64,000 nt of DNA from Rhodococcus sp. (in: high G+C Gram-positive bacteria) (GCF_023264675.1 NZ_JAHFVG010000017.1:1-64000); one strand, 5' to 3'. Shown: positions 41,000-49,434, numbered from the stretch's first letter. The notes: generated by a model from the letters alone, not told the origin. Numbers and translations are program-made.

Positions 41000-41917
41000 G
41001 TGACCGATGCGGGGGGAACAGGCGCTCTGACTGCGCCGACGAGTACGACGACGGATCTGGAGACGCTCCTCGAGCTGCTCGCGCTGGAGGAGATCGGTGA
41101 GGACAAGTTCCGGGGGGAGCATCCCGCCCAGGTCGGCAGCCGAACTTTCGGCGGCCAAATGGTCGCGCAAGCGCTCATTGCGGCCGGTCGAACGGTCACC
41201 GGTTCGACGCGCGACGTGCATGCCATCAACGCGCACTTCATCCGCGGTGGCGACGTCAAGAAGCCGATCGAGTACCACGTCGACCGGCATCGCGACGGGC
41301 GTGCGTTCGCGAACCGGCAGGTCACGGCATACCAGGATGGCAACGAGCTGTTCGTGATGCTCGCGGCATTCCAGGATTTCGGTAAAGGCCTAGAGCACAG
41401 CGTCGAGGTGCCCGACGTTCCGTATCCCGACGCGTTGCCGCCCCTCGGCGACCACTTCGTCGGGTACGAGGATCGTTTGCAGATGTTCGTCAATGCACTC
41501 AAACCGATCGACATGCGCTACGCCAACGACCCTGCCTGGATCATGCAGGGCACCGGGGAGAAGCTCAATCACAATCGCGTGTGGATGAAGGCGGACGGGG
41601 ATCTTCCCGACGATCCGATCTTCCACGCTGCGACGATGGGCTACGCCTCGGACACGACGGTGCTCGATTCGATCATCACCACGCATGGACTGTCCTGGGG
41701 ATTCGATCGCATCGTCGCAGCGACGGTCAACCACTCGATCTGGTTCCACCGCCCGTTTCGGTTCGACGACTGGGCGTTGTACGCGACGGAATCACCGGTC
41801 GCGGCAGGCTCGCGCGGTCTTGCTACGGGACGGTTTTTCTCGATGGACGGGCTGCTGCTCGCGACCGTCGTGCAGGAAGGTCTGATCCGCCACTTTCCGA
41901 AGAAGCCGACAGTTTAG
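41000..41917 (+). CDS. tesB: Acyl-CoA thioesterase II TesB
   Basis: Double hot-dog thioesterase that hydrolyses medium and long acyl-CoAs. The 305-aa protein has SRTFGGQMVAQALIAA in the first half and the catalytic Asp, Thr/Ser and Gln in MGYASDTTVLDS, VNHSIWFHRPFRFDDW and LLATVVQEGLIR. It follows the pyk stop with no gap, matching the pykA-tesB1 order of mycobacteria. The stop overlaps that of the convergent mycolyltransferase-like gene. Confidence 0.93.
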   Translation: MTDAGGTGALTAPTSTTTDLETLLELLALEEIGEDKFRGEHPAQVGSRTFGGQMVAQALIAAGRTVTGSTRDVHAINAHFIRGGDVKKPIEYHVDRHRDGRAFANRQVTAYQDGNELFVMLAAFQDFGKGLEHSVEVPDVPYPDALPPLGDHFVGYEDRLQMFVNALKPIDMRYANDPAWIMQGTGEKLNHNRVWMKADGDLPDDPIFHAATMGYASDTTVLDSIITTHGLSWGFDRIVAATVNHSIWFHRPFRFDDWALYATESPVAAGSRGLATGRFFSMDGLLLATVVQEGLIRHFPKKPTV

Positions 41918-42903
41918 GCTGCGATTGCCGGCGCGATCGTCGTCGTCCATGCTTCCCGTAACTGGTCCTCGAACAGTGGCCACGTATGGGCACCGCTGTC
42001 CCTCATCGAGATTGTTGCCGGTACACCGCTGCGGTGTAGTGCGTCGACGAACAGTGAAGTGCAGTAGTTGACGAGTGCCTCGACGGCGATTCCACCGAAC
42101 GGGGGGACGGCACCCGCGGGGATTCGGTCCACGGGGCCTGGCCTGCCGGCCGATGCACTCACGTAGACGGCGGTCCCTCGGAGTTTCTCCACGTTGACTG
42201 CGGGATCGTGCTCGTACCAGCCGTGGCTGGTCGGGACTCCCCACATATTGAACGGATTGTTCAACCCACCGGCGATCATCGCCGAGATCCCAGCCATAGC
42301 GAATGGATTGGATGGAGCGGGGCACCCGCTCAGTGACGCGGCGGCGTCGAACATGTTCGGTGCCTGCACGGCCAGATCCAGCGCCGGGCCACCGCTCATC
42401 GACAACCCGGCCACTGCGTTGCGTCCGGTCGAACCGAACTGCTGATCGATGGCGGACGGAAGTTCGCGAGTGAGGTACGTCTGCCACTGGTAGTTCCCCA
42501 GCACCGGGTCGGGGCTCTGCCAGTCCGTGTAAAAACTGAATCGGCCTCCCACGGGCATCACAACGGTGACGTTCTTGTCGACGAAGAAGTCCTCGATCGA
42601 CGAATTGTTGAGCCAGCCGACTCCATCCTCGTTTCCCAGAGCGCCGTTGAGAAGGTACAGCGTCGGGAGGACGCCTCCGGATGCAGGACGGAGGATGTCG
42701 TTCGAGATGACGCTGTTCATCGAGGGGGAGTAGACGTCCAGCACCGAGTGATTGTCGGACAGCACGCGGAAGTCGACCACGTGCGCACTCTCTGCATCGT
42801 CGGCCTCTGCGAGTGGACCCGTGAGCGCAGCGACAACGCCGATCGTCAGAGCGATCGCGATTCCTGTCTTACGTCCCAACTGCCACTTCAGCCACATCCG
42901 CAT
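41914..42903 (-). CDS. Second secreted mycolyltransferase-like esterase
   Basis: A 329-aa paralogue of the esterase near 14 kb. An N-terminal basic stretch and hydrophobic segment (residues 12-30) form a signal peptide or anchor ending before EADDAESA. The fold is antigen 85-like: YLLNGALGNEDGVGW, nucleophile Ser in AGLSMSGGPALD, and His in SGAHTWPLFED; SGCPAP and NYCTSL keep the two cysteine positions of the paralogue. The start is uncertain (ATG at 42903 or 42897; no good Shine-Dalgarno), and a longer frame is open. Confidence 0.85.
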   Translation of the reverse strand: MRMWLKWQLGRKTGIAIALTIGVVAALTGPLAEADDAESAHVVDFRVLSDNHSVLDVYSPSMNSVISNDILRPASGGVLPTLYLLNGALGNEDGVGWLNNSSIEDFFVDKNVTVVMPVGGRFSFYTDWQSPDPVLGNYQWQTYLTRELPSAIDQQFGSTGRNAVAGLSMSGGPALDLAVQAPNMFDAAASLSGCPAPSNPFAMAGISAMIAGGLNNPFNMWGVPTSHGWYEHDPAVNVEKLRGTAVYVSASAGRPGPVDRIPAGAVPPFGGIAVEALVNYCTSLFVDALHRSGVPATISMRDSGAHTWPLFEDQLREAWTTTIAPAIAA

Positions 42904-43016
42904 CAGTCGATACTGACATCGCAAGTAGTGTTTTGAGCTAACGATCAGGTTTCGAAACAGCACAAGTGGTCCGTGTCTGACGGGCTTCAGCGGTGATCTG
43001 TCCTAGCGTTCTGCGC

Positions 43017-44558
43017 ATGGTGTCGTGTGATGTGACAACCCGTGATGTGACAACCCGTGATGTGACAACCCGACGGGTGGTGCCGACAACGCACAGCTGG
43101 TGGTGGGTTGTCGGCGCGTCGGTTGCAGCGATCGTTTCCCTGATCGCGCATCAGGTGTTTCTCGGCTTCGCCGACCTGTACGGATTGTTCGGGAACGGCG
43201 TGGACGCAGTCGTCTATCGGCACGGTGGTGCAAGCGTGTTCGGTCGAGACGATCTGTACACGTTCTCGCTGTTCGACACCGAGCTTCCGTTCACGTATCC
43301 ACCCTTTGCCGCAGTGGTATTCGTAGGCCTTGCGCTGATGTCGGTCGGCGAGGCGCAAGCAGTGGTCGTGCTGGTGAACTGCATCCTGCTGTATCTGGCG
43401 GTGCTGTCGAGTTGGCGTGTGCTCGGCTATCGAGGGATGGCTACCCATCTGGTCAGTCTGGGGATGGCTGTTGCTCTCACATGGCTCGAACCGGTACGCA
43501 TGACCATCTGGCTCGGGCAGATCAATCTGTTGCTGCTCGTGCTGGTGTTGTGGGATCTCGGCAGGCCCGACGGGAGTCGTCTTCGAGGCATCGGCGTCGG
43601 AGTTGCGGCGGGCCTCAAGCTGACGCCTGCTTTCTTCGTGGTCTATGCCGTCACACTTCGTCAGTTCCGTACCGCTGCTGTCGCCGGCGCGACGTTCGTG
43701 ATCACTGTCGCCGTCGGTTTTCTTGTCCTGTTCGATGACGCGCGGACATTCTGGACGGTGTCGATCTTTCAGTCCGACCGAATCGGGCTGCTGTCCTCTC
43801 CCGCAAACCAATCGATACACGGAATGCTGGCCCGAGTGTGGCCAGGCGGAGCGCCGCCTGCGGCCCTCTGGATCGCAAGTGCTCTGACCGTGGCATTCCT
43901 CGGATTGTGGTGTGCGTTGATCGCGCACCGGCGCGGCGCACACCTGCTGTCCTTGACAGTGTGTGGCCTCACGACACCGATGGTGTCGCCGTTCTCGTGG
44001 GGACACCACTGGGTGTGGTGTGTACCGCTGGTTGTCCTGGCACTGGACTGGGCGCGGCGAACTACTGGTCGTTACGGTGCTGTGGTTCCTCTCGCGGCGG
44101 TGGTGCCGTTCGTGGCCTGGTATTGGACGACGGCAGACGGTGTGGCTGTGATCGGGACCTTCATGCTGCGTGGTCCACTGTGGGCCGAATCGATCGCTCG
44201 AACGATGTATCCGCTGGTGTTTCTTGGGTTGATCACCGTGGTGTTCACGGCATCACGCCGAAGGCTCGGTGATGGTTCTCCACGTGTCGAGCTTTTGATC
44301 GAACGTCAGCGACGCATGGGCTGGGCTGGTGGAGGGCAACCGAACCGTCGTGAATGCGAGGTCCGGGAGCCGAACGTGCCGCCGGAAGCTGCTTTCCGCC
44401 TTGGCGCCGTTGAAGAAAATTCGATCGATCTTGCCGTGATCACGAAGAAGGCTCGCGATATCGTTCGGCACGATGGACGATTCCACGATGGCCGAGTCCA
44501 GGCTTCCGCGTCGAGTGCAGAGTTTCAGCACATCCCAGACAGCGATGCCGTGGTCTAG
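43017..44558 (+). CDS. GT87-type (DUF2029) polyprenol-phosphate mannosyltransferase, C-terminally extended
   Basis: Membrane glycosyltransferase of the GT-C type that adds mannose to lipomannan or arabinomannan from polyprenyl-phosphate-mannose. It has about 10 hydrophobic segments, YGLFGNGVDAVVYR and LFDTELPFTYPPFAA with the family's N-terminal Asp and PPF, VGVAAGLKLTPAFF, and SPFSWGHHWVW. The ATG is followed by a 3-fold DVTTR repeat. After about residue 412 (TASRRRLGDG) the frame leaves the family and runs 100 residues antisense through the neighbouring glycosylase gene; the true end may have been lost by a frameshift or stop loss. Exact acceptor unknown. Confidence 0.82.
   Translation: MVSCDVTTRDVTTRDVTTRRVVPTTHSWWWVVGASVAAIVSLIAHQVFLGFADLYGLFGNGVDAVVYRHGGASVFGRDDLYTFSLFDTELPFTYPPFAAVVFVGLALMSVGEAQAVVVLVNCILLYLAVLSSWRVLGYRGMATHLVSLGMAVALTWLEPVRMTIWLGQINLLLLVLVLWDLGRPDGSRLRGIGVGVAAGLKLTPAFFVVYAVTLRQFRTAAVAGATFVITVAVGFLVLFDDARTFWTVSIFQSDRIGLLSSPANQSIHGMLARVWPGGAPPAALWIASALTVAFLGLWCALIAHRRGAHLLSLTVCGLTTPMVSPFSWGHHWVWCVPLVVLALDWARRTTGRYGAVVPLAAVVPFVAWYWTTADGVAVIGTFMLRGPLWAESIARTMYPLVFLGLITVVFTASRRRLGDGSPRVELLIERQRRMGWAGGGQPNRRECEVREPNVPPEAAFRLGAVEENSIDLAVITKKARDIVRHDGRFHDGRVQASASSAEFQHIPDSDAVV
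43029..43073 (+). repeat. 15-bp in-frame tandem repeat at start of GT87 gene
   Basis: GATGTGACAACCCGT occurs three times in tandem (43029, 43044, 43059; the last base differs in the third), coding DVTTR three times right after the start. The repeat keeps the frame, so slippage would change length without a frameshift. Confidence 0.9.
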
Positions 44559-44753
44559 CAGCGCCGCAGTCCGGTCCTCGTATCTCGACTTTGCATCGAA
44601 TTCGAAGACCGATGCCATGATCGGCCAGAACGCGTTTCGTGGGTGCGCGTAGTACCGATTCGCCTCCAACGAAGCGACGCCCGGCATGGAACCGAGAATC
44701 AATACCCGCGCGTCATCGTCGACGATGGGCGGGAAGCTGTGGACGGTGGTCAT
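44253..44753 (-). CDS. Hypoxanthine (deoxyinosine) DNA glycosylase-like protein
   Basis: A 166-aa protein of the uracil-DNA glycosylase superfamily, most like the TIGR04274 deoxyinosine glycosylases: LILGSMPGVASLEANRYYAHPRNAFW as start and the closing motif VRLPSTSPAHA. It would remove deaminated purines from DNA. Start at ATG with MTTVHSFPPIVDDDARVL, normal for the family. Its last 306 nt are antisense to the extended GT87 frame. It is divergent from a 68-aa gene. Confidence 0.85.
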   Translation of the reverse strand: MTTVHSFPPIVDDDARVLILGSMPGVASLEANRYYAHPRNAFWPIMASVFEFDAKSRYEDRTAALLDHGIAVWDVLKLCTRRGSLDSAIVESSIVPNDIASLLRDHGKIDRIFFNGAKAESSFRRHVRLPDLAFTTVRLPSTSPAHASLTFDQKLDTWRTITEPSA

Positions 44754-44809
44754 CGATTCTCATTCTCACGTACACAAAGTCGGGCGAGTCGGCCGGTGCA
44801 TGTTGAAGA

Positions 44810-45016
44810 ATGGAAGACATGTTGGATCCACGAGTACTCGACAATCATGAACTCGACGCCGAACTCGCAGCGCTGCGGCGCGGTCGCGACGCGTCGATGG
44901 ACGAAGGCGCCGGTGACGCCGCGTTGGCGGAGTCGGATCGCTTGATCGAACGCTTCGAAGACGAGATCCGTACGCGCCATCGGAACGAAGTTCCCGACGA
45001 CATTCCTCGTTCGTGA
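44810..45016 (+). CDS. Small acidic helical protein
   Basis: A 68-aa product, charged and probably helical (ELDAELAALRRGRDASMDEG; AALAESDRLIERFEDEIRTRH). No membrane segment or cysteine. A second ATG three codons on is also possible; no strong Shine-Dalgarno is seen. Unknown family. It converges on the DUF1772 gene with 4 nt between the stops. Codon bias is like the surrounding genes. Confidence 0.55.
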   Translation: MEDMLDPRVLDNHELDAELAALRRGRDASMDEGAGDAALAESDRLIERFEDEIRTRHRNEVPDDIPRS

Positions 45017-45020
45017 ATCT

Positions 45021-45500
45021 CTAGCGCCGGGACGCCATCGCCAGCACTGCGGTTGCGGCGACAGCGGCGACGGTTCGCGCGTTGTTCCAGCGTGTCCACT
45101 TCGTCAGGTAGTCCGCCCACACGCGCGCGCCTGAACTGCTGTCCGGATCGACCGCCGCCAGCGCGTCGTTCATCGGAACGTTGACCGCGATCGTCACCGC
45201 GACGCAGCCGACGACGAACAGCGCAGCGCCCAGTGCGATCGAAATCTTGGCGTCGTGACCACTCCAGATCGATGCCACTGCGGCGATGGTCGCCGCGACC
45301 GCACTGCCGAGGAAGAATGTCATGAACACCGGCGAGACGATGTCGATGTTCATCTGCTGCATACTCGTGATCGCGGTGCTCGGCGGCTGACGGCGCAGGG
45401 CAGGCATGACGCTGACCGAAAAGGCGAGCAGCACCCCTGCGGTGACTCCGCAACCGACTGTCGAAACCGTTGTCGCGATGGAGGCAATGCGCTCGATCAT
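45021..45500 (-). CDS. DUF1772 membrane protein
   Basis: The 159-aa protein has four hydrophobic segments (about 8-30, 58-78, 86-105, 138-156). The conserved family residues NxPxN appear in VNVPMNDALAA, and WxxWNxxR in WTRWNNART, typical for DUF1772 (anthrone oxygenase-like) proteins. Activity is uncertain. The ATG overlaps the stop of the NmrA-like gene (ATGA), so the two work as a pair, divergent from an AraC regulator. Confidence 0.85.
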   Translation of the reverse strand: MIERIASIATTVSTVGCGVTAGVLLAFSVSVMPALRRQPPSTAITSMQQMNIDIVSPVFMTFFLGSAVAATIAAVASIWSGHDAKISIALGAALFVVGCVAVTIAVNVPMNDALAAVDPDSSSGARVWADYLTKWTRWNNARTVAAVAATAVLAMASRR

Positions 45501-46384
45501 GATGGTTGTCCCGCTGCAACAAGCGAAGCCGCAAAGGCTTCGAAGGTCGTCGGTGTGCTGTTCGCGGGCGTCCGGGGCACCGGGTCGGTGAGCTCGCCGC
45601 TGTTGAACGCACGGGTCATGGCGACGTACTGCCGCGCGTACTCGCCGGACATTCCACTAGCGATGAGAGCTGCTGCCATGGCGTCGTCGGGGAGCGGGGT
45701 GTAGGTGGCGCCCTCGAACCCGAGCGCGCCACCGAGAATTCGGGTTGCTTCGATGTAGCTCAGATCGCGTTCTCCCAGTAGATCTCTCGTCGAGAATCCA
45801 TTCCAGCCGGCGTCGGCGAAGGCTGTGGCGGCGGCATCGGCTACATCGGCAGCGGCGATCATCGGAATGGGCAGGTCGGGGAGGATCGAATCGACGTGGT
45901 TGCCATCCTCCATGATCTGATCCACTGCAGCCAGCAAATTTTCGAAGAACGACACCGGCCGAAGGGCCATGACGCGTACGCCGTGGATGGCCCGAAGTCG
46001 CTGCTCCTGACGATGCAGACTGCCGATCACGCCGGGTGCATCCTCGCGATCGGCGCCGAGACTGCTGAGTGCGACAACGGTCGGAACGCCGCTGGACGCT
46101 ATCGCCGAGCATATCGACTCACCGAGAATCTGCTGATGTGCGTCATAGTGTTCGGTGAAAGGATCGCTGGGAACCATCGCGAACACGGTCTCGCTGCCCA
46201 CGAGAGTGTCCGCGAGTCGTGGTGTGTCGGTGAGGTCGAAGGAGTGCGTGTCTGCCCCGCGCGCGGACAGCGCAGCAAGTGCATGGGGATTTCGTCCGAT
46301 GGCTCGGACATCCTGGCCGTTGTCGAGCAGTGTGCGGGCGAGATTGCCTCCGACGTGACCGGTGGCGCCGATGACGGTGATCAT
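45497..46384 (-). CDS. NmrA-family NAD(P)-binding protein
   Basis: A 295-aa atypical short-chain dehydrogenase: the dinucleotide motif ITVIGATGHVGGNLARTLL at the start, then VVALSSLGADR and MALRPVSFFENLL. The NmrA/QorB-like family includes redox sensors and quinone or nucleotide reductases; it lacks an obvious YxxxK pair. The ATG has GAAGGGA upstream; a longer frame is open but not family-like. First gene of the pair with DUF1772. Confidence 0.87.
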   Translation of the reverse strand: MITVIGATGHVGGNLARTLLDNGQDVRAIGRNPHALAALSARGADTHSFDLTDTPRLADTLVGSETVFAMVPSDPFTEHYDAHQQILGESICSAIASSGVPTVVALSSLGADREDAPGVIGSLHRQEQRLRAIHGVRVMALRPVSFFENLLAAVDQIMEDGNHVDSILPDLPIPMIAAADVADAAATAFADAGWNGFSTRDLLGERDLSYIEATRILGGALGFEGATYTPLPDDAMAAALIASGMSGEYARQYVAMTRAFNSGELTDPVPRTPANSTPTTFEAFAASLVAAGQPS

Positions 46385-46500
46385 GGTTGATGTCCCTTCG
46401 ATTGCTGGTGAATTCAGCATGGTCGCCTTCGCTGGGAGTTTCTATGACTGTCGGTCGCTGTTTCATGCTCGTTCGTCCAGGATCGCGGTACGCTCGAACG

Positions 46501-47472
46501 ATGCGTGGACAAGACCCGTGGATGACGCCCGACCCGCTGGGGGAGGCTCTGCATTTTCTGCGGATGTCAGGCGCGTTCTACTGCCGATCCGAGCTGTCCG
46601 AGCCATGGGGGCTCGGGATGCCTCGGATGGAGGACTGTCTGTGGTTTCATGTCGTCACGAGCGGACGATGCCTTCTCGACGTCGAGGGAATGCCGCCGAG
46701 ATTCCTCGTTCCCGGCGAATTCGCTTTGGTTCCACACGGACTCGGGCACACCCTGTCGAGTGACGTCGAGGCAGGGGAGAACGCGCCCATCGTCTACGAC
46801 CTACCGCACGATTACATCAGCGACCGCTATGCGGTCGTCCGGCACGGCGGCGAGGGCGCCGAGACGACGCTCGTGTGCGGCGCCGTTCGCCTCGATCACC
46901 CGTCGGCGGCGCAGCTGATTCGCTCGCTGCCGCCGGTGATCGTCGTCGAGTCCGCGTCGGGTCCGAATCTGTCCTGGATGAACAGCACACTCGGGCTGGT
47001 GGCCGACGAAGCTCGATATCTTCGGCCGGGAGGCGAGGCCGTCATCACCCGTTTGTCGGACATCCTCGTCATTCAAGCGCTTCGGTACTGGATCGAGCAC
47101 GACCCGGCTGCGCAATCCGGATGGCTCGGGGCGTTGCAGGACCCGGGCATCGGGCCTGCCCTTGCTCTGGTCCACCGCAATCCCGAAAAACCGTGGACCG
47201 TTGCGTCTCTGGCCGCGGAAGTCGCAATGTCGAGGTCGGCTTTCTCGGCTGGATTCACTGCCCTCGTCGGCGAATCGCCGATGAAGTATCTTGCTCGGTG
47301 GCGCATGCAGAACGCACACGATCAGCTGTGTTCCGGCAACATCACGGTGGCCGAGCTCGCGCGCACCAGCGGCTATCGGTCGGAAGCAGCCTTCTCCCGC
47401 GCCTTCAAACGGACGATGGGAGTCTCGCCCGGTAGCGTCCGCAAACGCACCGAATTGTCTTTGGTGTCCTGA
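46501..47472 (+). CDS. AraC-family regulator with cupin domain
   Basis: A 323-aa regulator: N-terminal cupin-type sensor (residues about 10-190, with DCLWFHVVTSGRCLLDVEG and PGEFALVPHGLGH) and a C-terminal double HTH (PWTVASLAAEVAMSRSAFSAGF; GNITVAELARTSGYRSEAAFSRAFKR). It is divergent from the NmrA-DUF1772 pair, its likely target. TACGCT ends 6 nt before the chosen ATG, so leaderless transcription is plausible; another ATG seven codons on is possible. Its stop abuts the ATPase stop. Confidence 0.88.
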   Translation: MRGQDPWMTPDPLGEALHFLRMSGAFYCRSELSEPWGLGMPRMEDCLWFHVVTSGRCLLDVEGMPPRFLVPGEFALVPHGLGHTLSSDVEAGENAPIVYDLPHDYISDRYAVVRHGGEGAETTLVCGAVRLDHPSAAQLIRSLPPVIVVESASGPNLSWMNSTLGLVADEARYLRPGGEAVITRLSDILVIQALRYWIEHDPAAQSGWLGALQDPGIGPALALVHRNPEKPWTVASLAAEVAMSRSAFSAGFTALVGESPMKYLARWRMQNAHDQLCSGNITVAELARTSGYRSEAAFSRAFKRTMGVSPGSVRKRTELSLVS

Positions 47473-48201
47473 CTATTCGAGCAAGTGGCGAAGGTAGCTG
47501 CCCGGGTCTGCCAAGTAACGCTTCCAATGCGAGACCAACTCCAGATCCTCCCACGACGTCCGACGCATTCCGTGTTCGCCCACTTCGACGATGTCGGCAC
47601 CGGGGAGCGAGGCGAGGATCGGCGAATGCGTTGCGCACACTATCTGTGACCCCGATTCGGTGAGATCGTCCATCAAGGCCACCAGATGGAGACACGCGGT
47701 GAATGACAACGCCGACTCCGGCTCGTCGAGAACGTAGAAACCAGGGTCTCGGAACATGGAGGCGAATACCGTCAAAAAGCCTTCGCCGTGGCTCATCTCG
47801 GCGGTGTCCTCGTCCCAGTACCCAGGCACGCCGGACAGCGTCTCGGTCATTTCGAAGGCTGTCTCGGCCCGCAGGAAGAAGCCCTTTTTCGCGAGACGTG
47901 GGCCACGGAGCATTCTTGCACCTCGGGGCGTGGTCTCTAGTTCGATGACCTCGCCCAGCGGCGTGAGCACTTTCTCGGCGCCGGGCGGACGTGATGCTCT
48001 GCCTCCGCGCGAGTCCAGCGAGAATCCCTCGGCAATTGCCTCGACGATGGTCGACTTACCCGAACCGTTGTCGCCGACCAGCATGGTGACCGGGGCGTTG
48101 AACTCCAGCCCGTCCGTGATCAGTTGTTCGACAGCGGCGATGGTGAACGGCCAATCGGCCGTGCGGTTCTCGGGTTCGACGTATGCACGCTCGACGAACA
48201 T
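47473..48201 (-). CDS. AAA/SMC-type ATPase
   Basis: A 242-aa stand-alone ABC-type ATPase without coiled coil or transporter domain. Walker A GDNGSGKST, ABC signature-like SHGEG, Walker B FYVLDEPESAL and the H-loop ATHSPIL are complete. Such short AAA_21-like proteins occur as regulators or in DNA-related and defence systems; I cannot assign a role. It starts 3 nt after the stop of a 59-aa gene on the same strand. Confidence 0.85.
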   Translation of the reverse strand: MFVERAYVEPENRTADWPFTIAAVEQLITDGLEFNAPVTMLVGDNGSGKSTIVEAIAEGFSLDSRGGRASRPPGAEKVLTPLGEVIELETTPRGARMLRGPRLAKKGFFLRAETAFEMTETLSGVPGYWDEDTAEMSHGEGFLTVFASMFRDPGFYVLDEPESALSFTACLHLVALMDDLTESGSQIVCATHSPILASLPGADIVEVGEHGMRRTSWEDLELVSHWKRYLADPGSYLRHLLE

Positions 48202-48204
48202 GGA

Positions 48205-48384
48205 TCAGTCGGTGACCGGTCGATCGATGTATCCCGTGACGTGCTGTGTATCGGCACTGCACTGGTAGAAGACCCATGTCGTGTCCGAGTGATCTGCAGC
48301 GTCTCCGAACCTGTGGGTGACACGCTGCGCGCACAGTGAGCCTGCGCCGGTGTCATGGCATCGAAGATTGCTGGGAATGTACAT
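48205..48384 (-). CDS. Small Cys/His-rich protein coupled to the AAA ATPase
   Basis: A 59-aa product (MYIPSNLRCHDTG... YIDRPVTD) with three cysteines (9, 18, 42) and several histidines (10, 23, 32, 48), which may bind a metal. The start ATG has a weak GAGTTGG upstream. The stop lies 3 nt before the ATPase ATG, so the two are surely co-translated if both are real. I do not recognise a family. Confidence 0.55.
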   Translation of the reverse strand: MYIPSNLRCHDTGAGSLCAQRVTHRFGDAADHSDTTWVFYQCSADTQHVTGYIDRPVTD

Positions 48385-48528
48385 GGACCAACTCTATGCC
48401 TGTGGGGAAGGGGCACTGACCAGTGATTTCTATCGGCGTCGGCGACGACGGTCAAGCCGAATCGACCTCTGCAGTAAATGAACCGCGGTCACACCGCGCC
48501 CGGCGGTGCCGCCGATCGCGGGGTGATG

Positions 48529-48605
48529 TGGTGCCCTCGGTGAGACTCGAACTCACACTGCACGGGTTTTGAATCCGTTTCCTCTGCCAATTGGGATACG
48601 AGGGC
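48529..48605 (-). tRNA. tRNA-Leu (CAA), class I-like, CCA encoded
   Basis: Acceptor stem GCCCTCG/CGAGGGC, T arm GTGAG-TTCGAGT-CTCAC and discriminator A followed by encoded CCA fit a tRNA. The anticodon loop TTCAAAA puts CAA at 34-36 (leucine, codon UUG). The anticodon stem ACGGA/CCCGT has an A-C mismatch at its last pair. The variable region is only 5 nt, although leucine tRNAs normally have a long variable arm. Total 77 nt with CCA. Confidence 0.8.
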
Positions 48606-48701
48606 TGGCGTTGTCTTGCGGTTCACTACTTTAGAAGATGGGCCGACACCGGCAACCACCGGTACCCTTCAAGTGCTCGACGACGCCGGTGGAGTGGCAG
48701 G

Positions 48702-48716
48702 CACCCCGATAGGGTG
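48702..48716 (+). promoter_or_regulatory. Candidate pdtaR -10 within a short palindrome
   Basis: TAGGGT (48710-48715) fits a -10 hexamer, giving a start near 48722 and a 41-nt leader. It is part of CACCC-CGATA-GGGTG. No -35 stands out. Confidence 0.35.
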
Positions 48717-48762
48717 AGAGGATTTCCGCTGGTCGATGACTTGTCAAAGGAGACTGGTACCT

Positions 48763-49380
48763 ATGAATGCTCCTGCCCAGCAGCAGAGTGGCAAGCCCGC
48801 TCTTCGTGTCGTGGTGGCCGAGGACGAATCACTGATCCGCTTGGATCTGGTGGAGATGTTGCGTGAGGAAGGGTACGAGGTCGTCGGGGAGGCCGCCGAC
48901 GGTCAGCAGGCTGTCGACCTCGCAATCGAGCTTCGACCCGATCTGGTGATCATGGACGTCAAGATGCCACGCCGCGATGGAATCGACGCAGCATCGGAGA
49001 TCGCCGAGAAGCGTATTGCGCCTGTAGTGATCCTTACTGCCTTCAGTCAGCGCGAACTCGTCGAGAAAGCGCGTGACGCCGGTGCGATGGCGTATCTCGT
49101 GAAGCCGTTCTCCAAAGCAGATCTGATGCCTGCCGTCGAACTGGCCGCCAGCCGGTACACGGAGATTTCGTCGCTGGAAAGCGAGATCGCCGATCTACAG
49201 GAGCGACTGGAAACTCGAAAGCTGATCGAGCGCGCCAAAGGCAAACTGATGGAGTCCCAGTCGCTCACGGAGCCGCAGGCGTTCAAGTGGATTCAGCGGG
49301 CGGCGATGGACCGCCGCACCACGATGAAGGCGGTAGCCGAAGTAATCATCGAGACATTGGACAAGCCTGCCGACGCCTGA
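48763..49380 (+). CDS. pdtaR: ANTAR-domain response regulator PdtaR
   Basis: Two-component antiterminator. The 205-aa protein has a receiver domain (residues about 14-130: VVVAEDESLIRLDL, phospho-Asp in VIMDVKMPRRDG, LTAF, YLVKPF) and a C-terminal ANTAR RNA-binding domain (residues about 145-200: LIERAKGKLMES, EPQAFKWIQRAAMDRR). After phosphorylation by the PdtaS kinase, which is encoded elsewhere, it binds paired hairpins in mRNA leaders. The ATG with AAAGGAG about 10 nt before it is used. It is the homologue of Rv1626 and keeps its place near polA. Confidence 0.95.
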   Translation: MNAPAQQQSGKPALRVVVAEDESLIRLDLVEMLREEGYEVVGEAADGQQAVDLAIELRPDLVIMDVKMPRRDGIDAASEIAEKRIAPVVILTAFSQRELVEKARDAGAMAYLVKPFSKADLMPAVELAASRYTEISSLESEIADLQERLETRKLIERAKGKLMESQSLTEPQAFKWIQRAAMDRRTTMKAVAEVIIETLDKPADA

Positions 49381-49434
49381 ACCCGGGCACGTCGAAACGC
49401 GCTCACGCTACGGCCACGTAAATCTTCGGGCATT

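Noticed and set aside
48385..48528. Possible small gene or attachment site beside the tRNA
   Set aside because: I found no repeat of the tRNA 3' end elsewhere in the window, no integrase, and no convincing frame.
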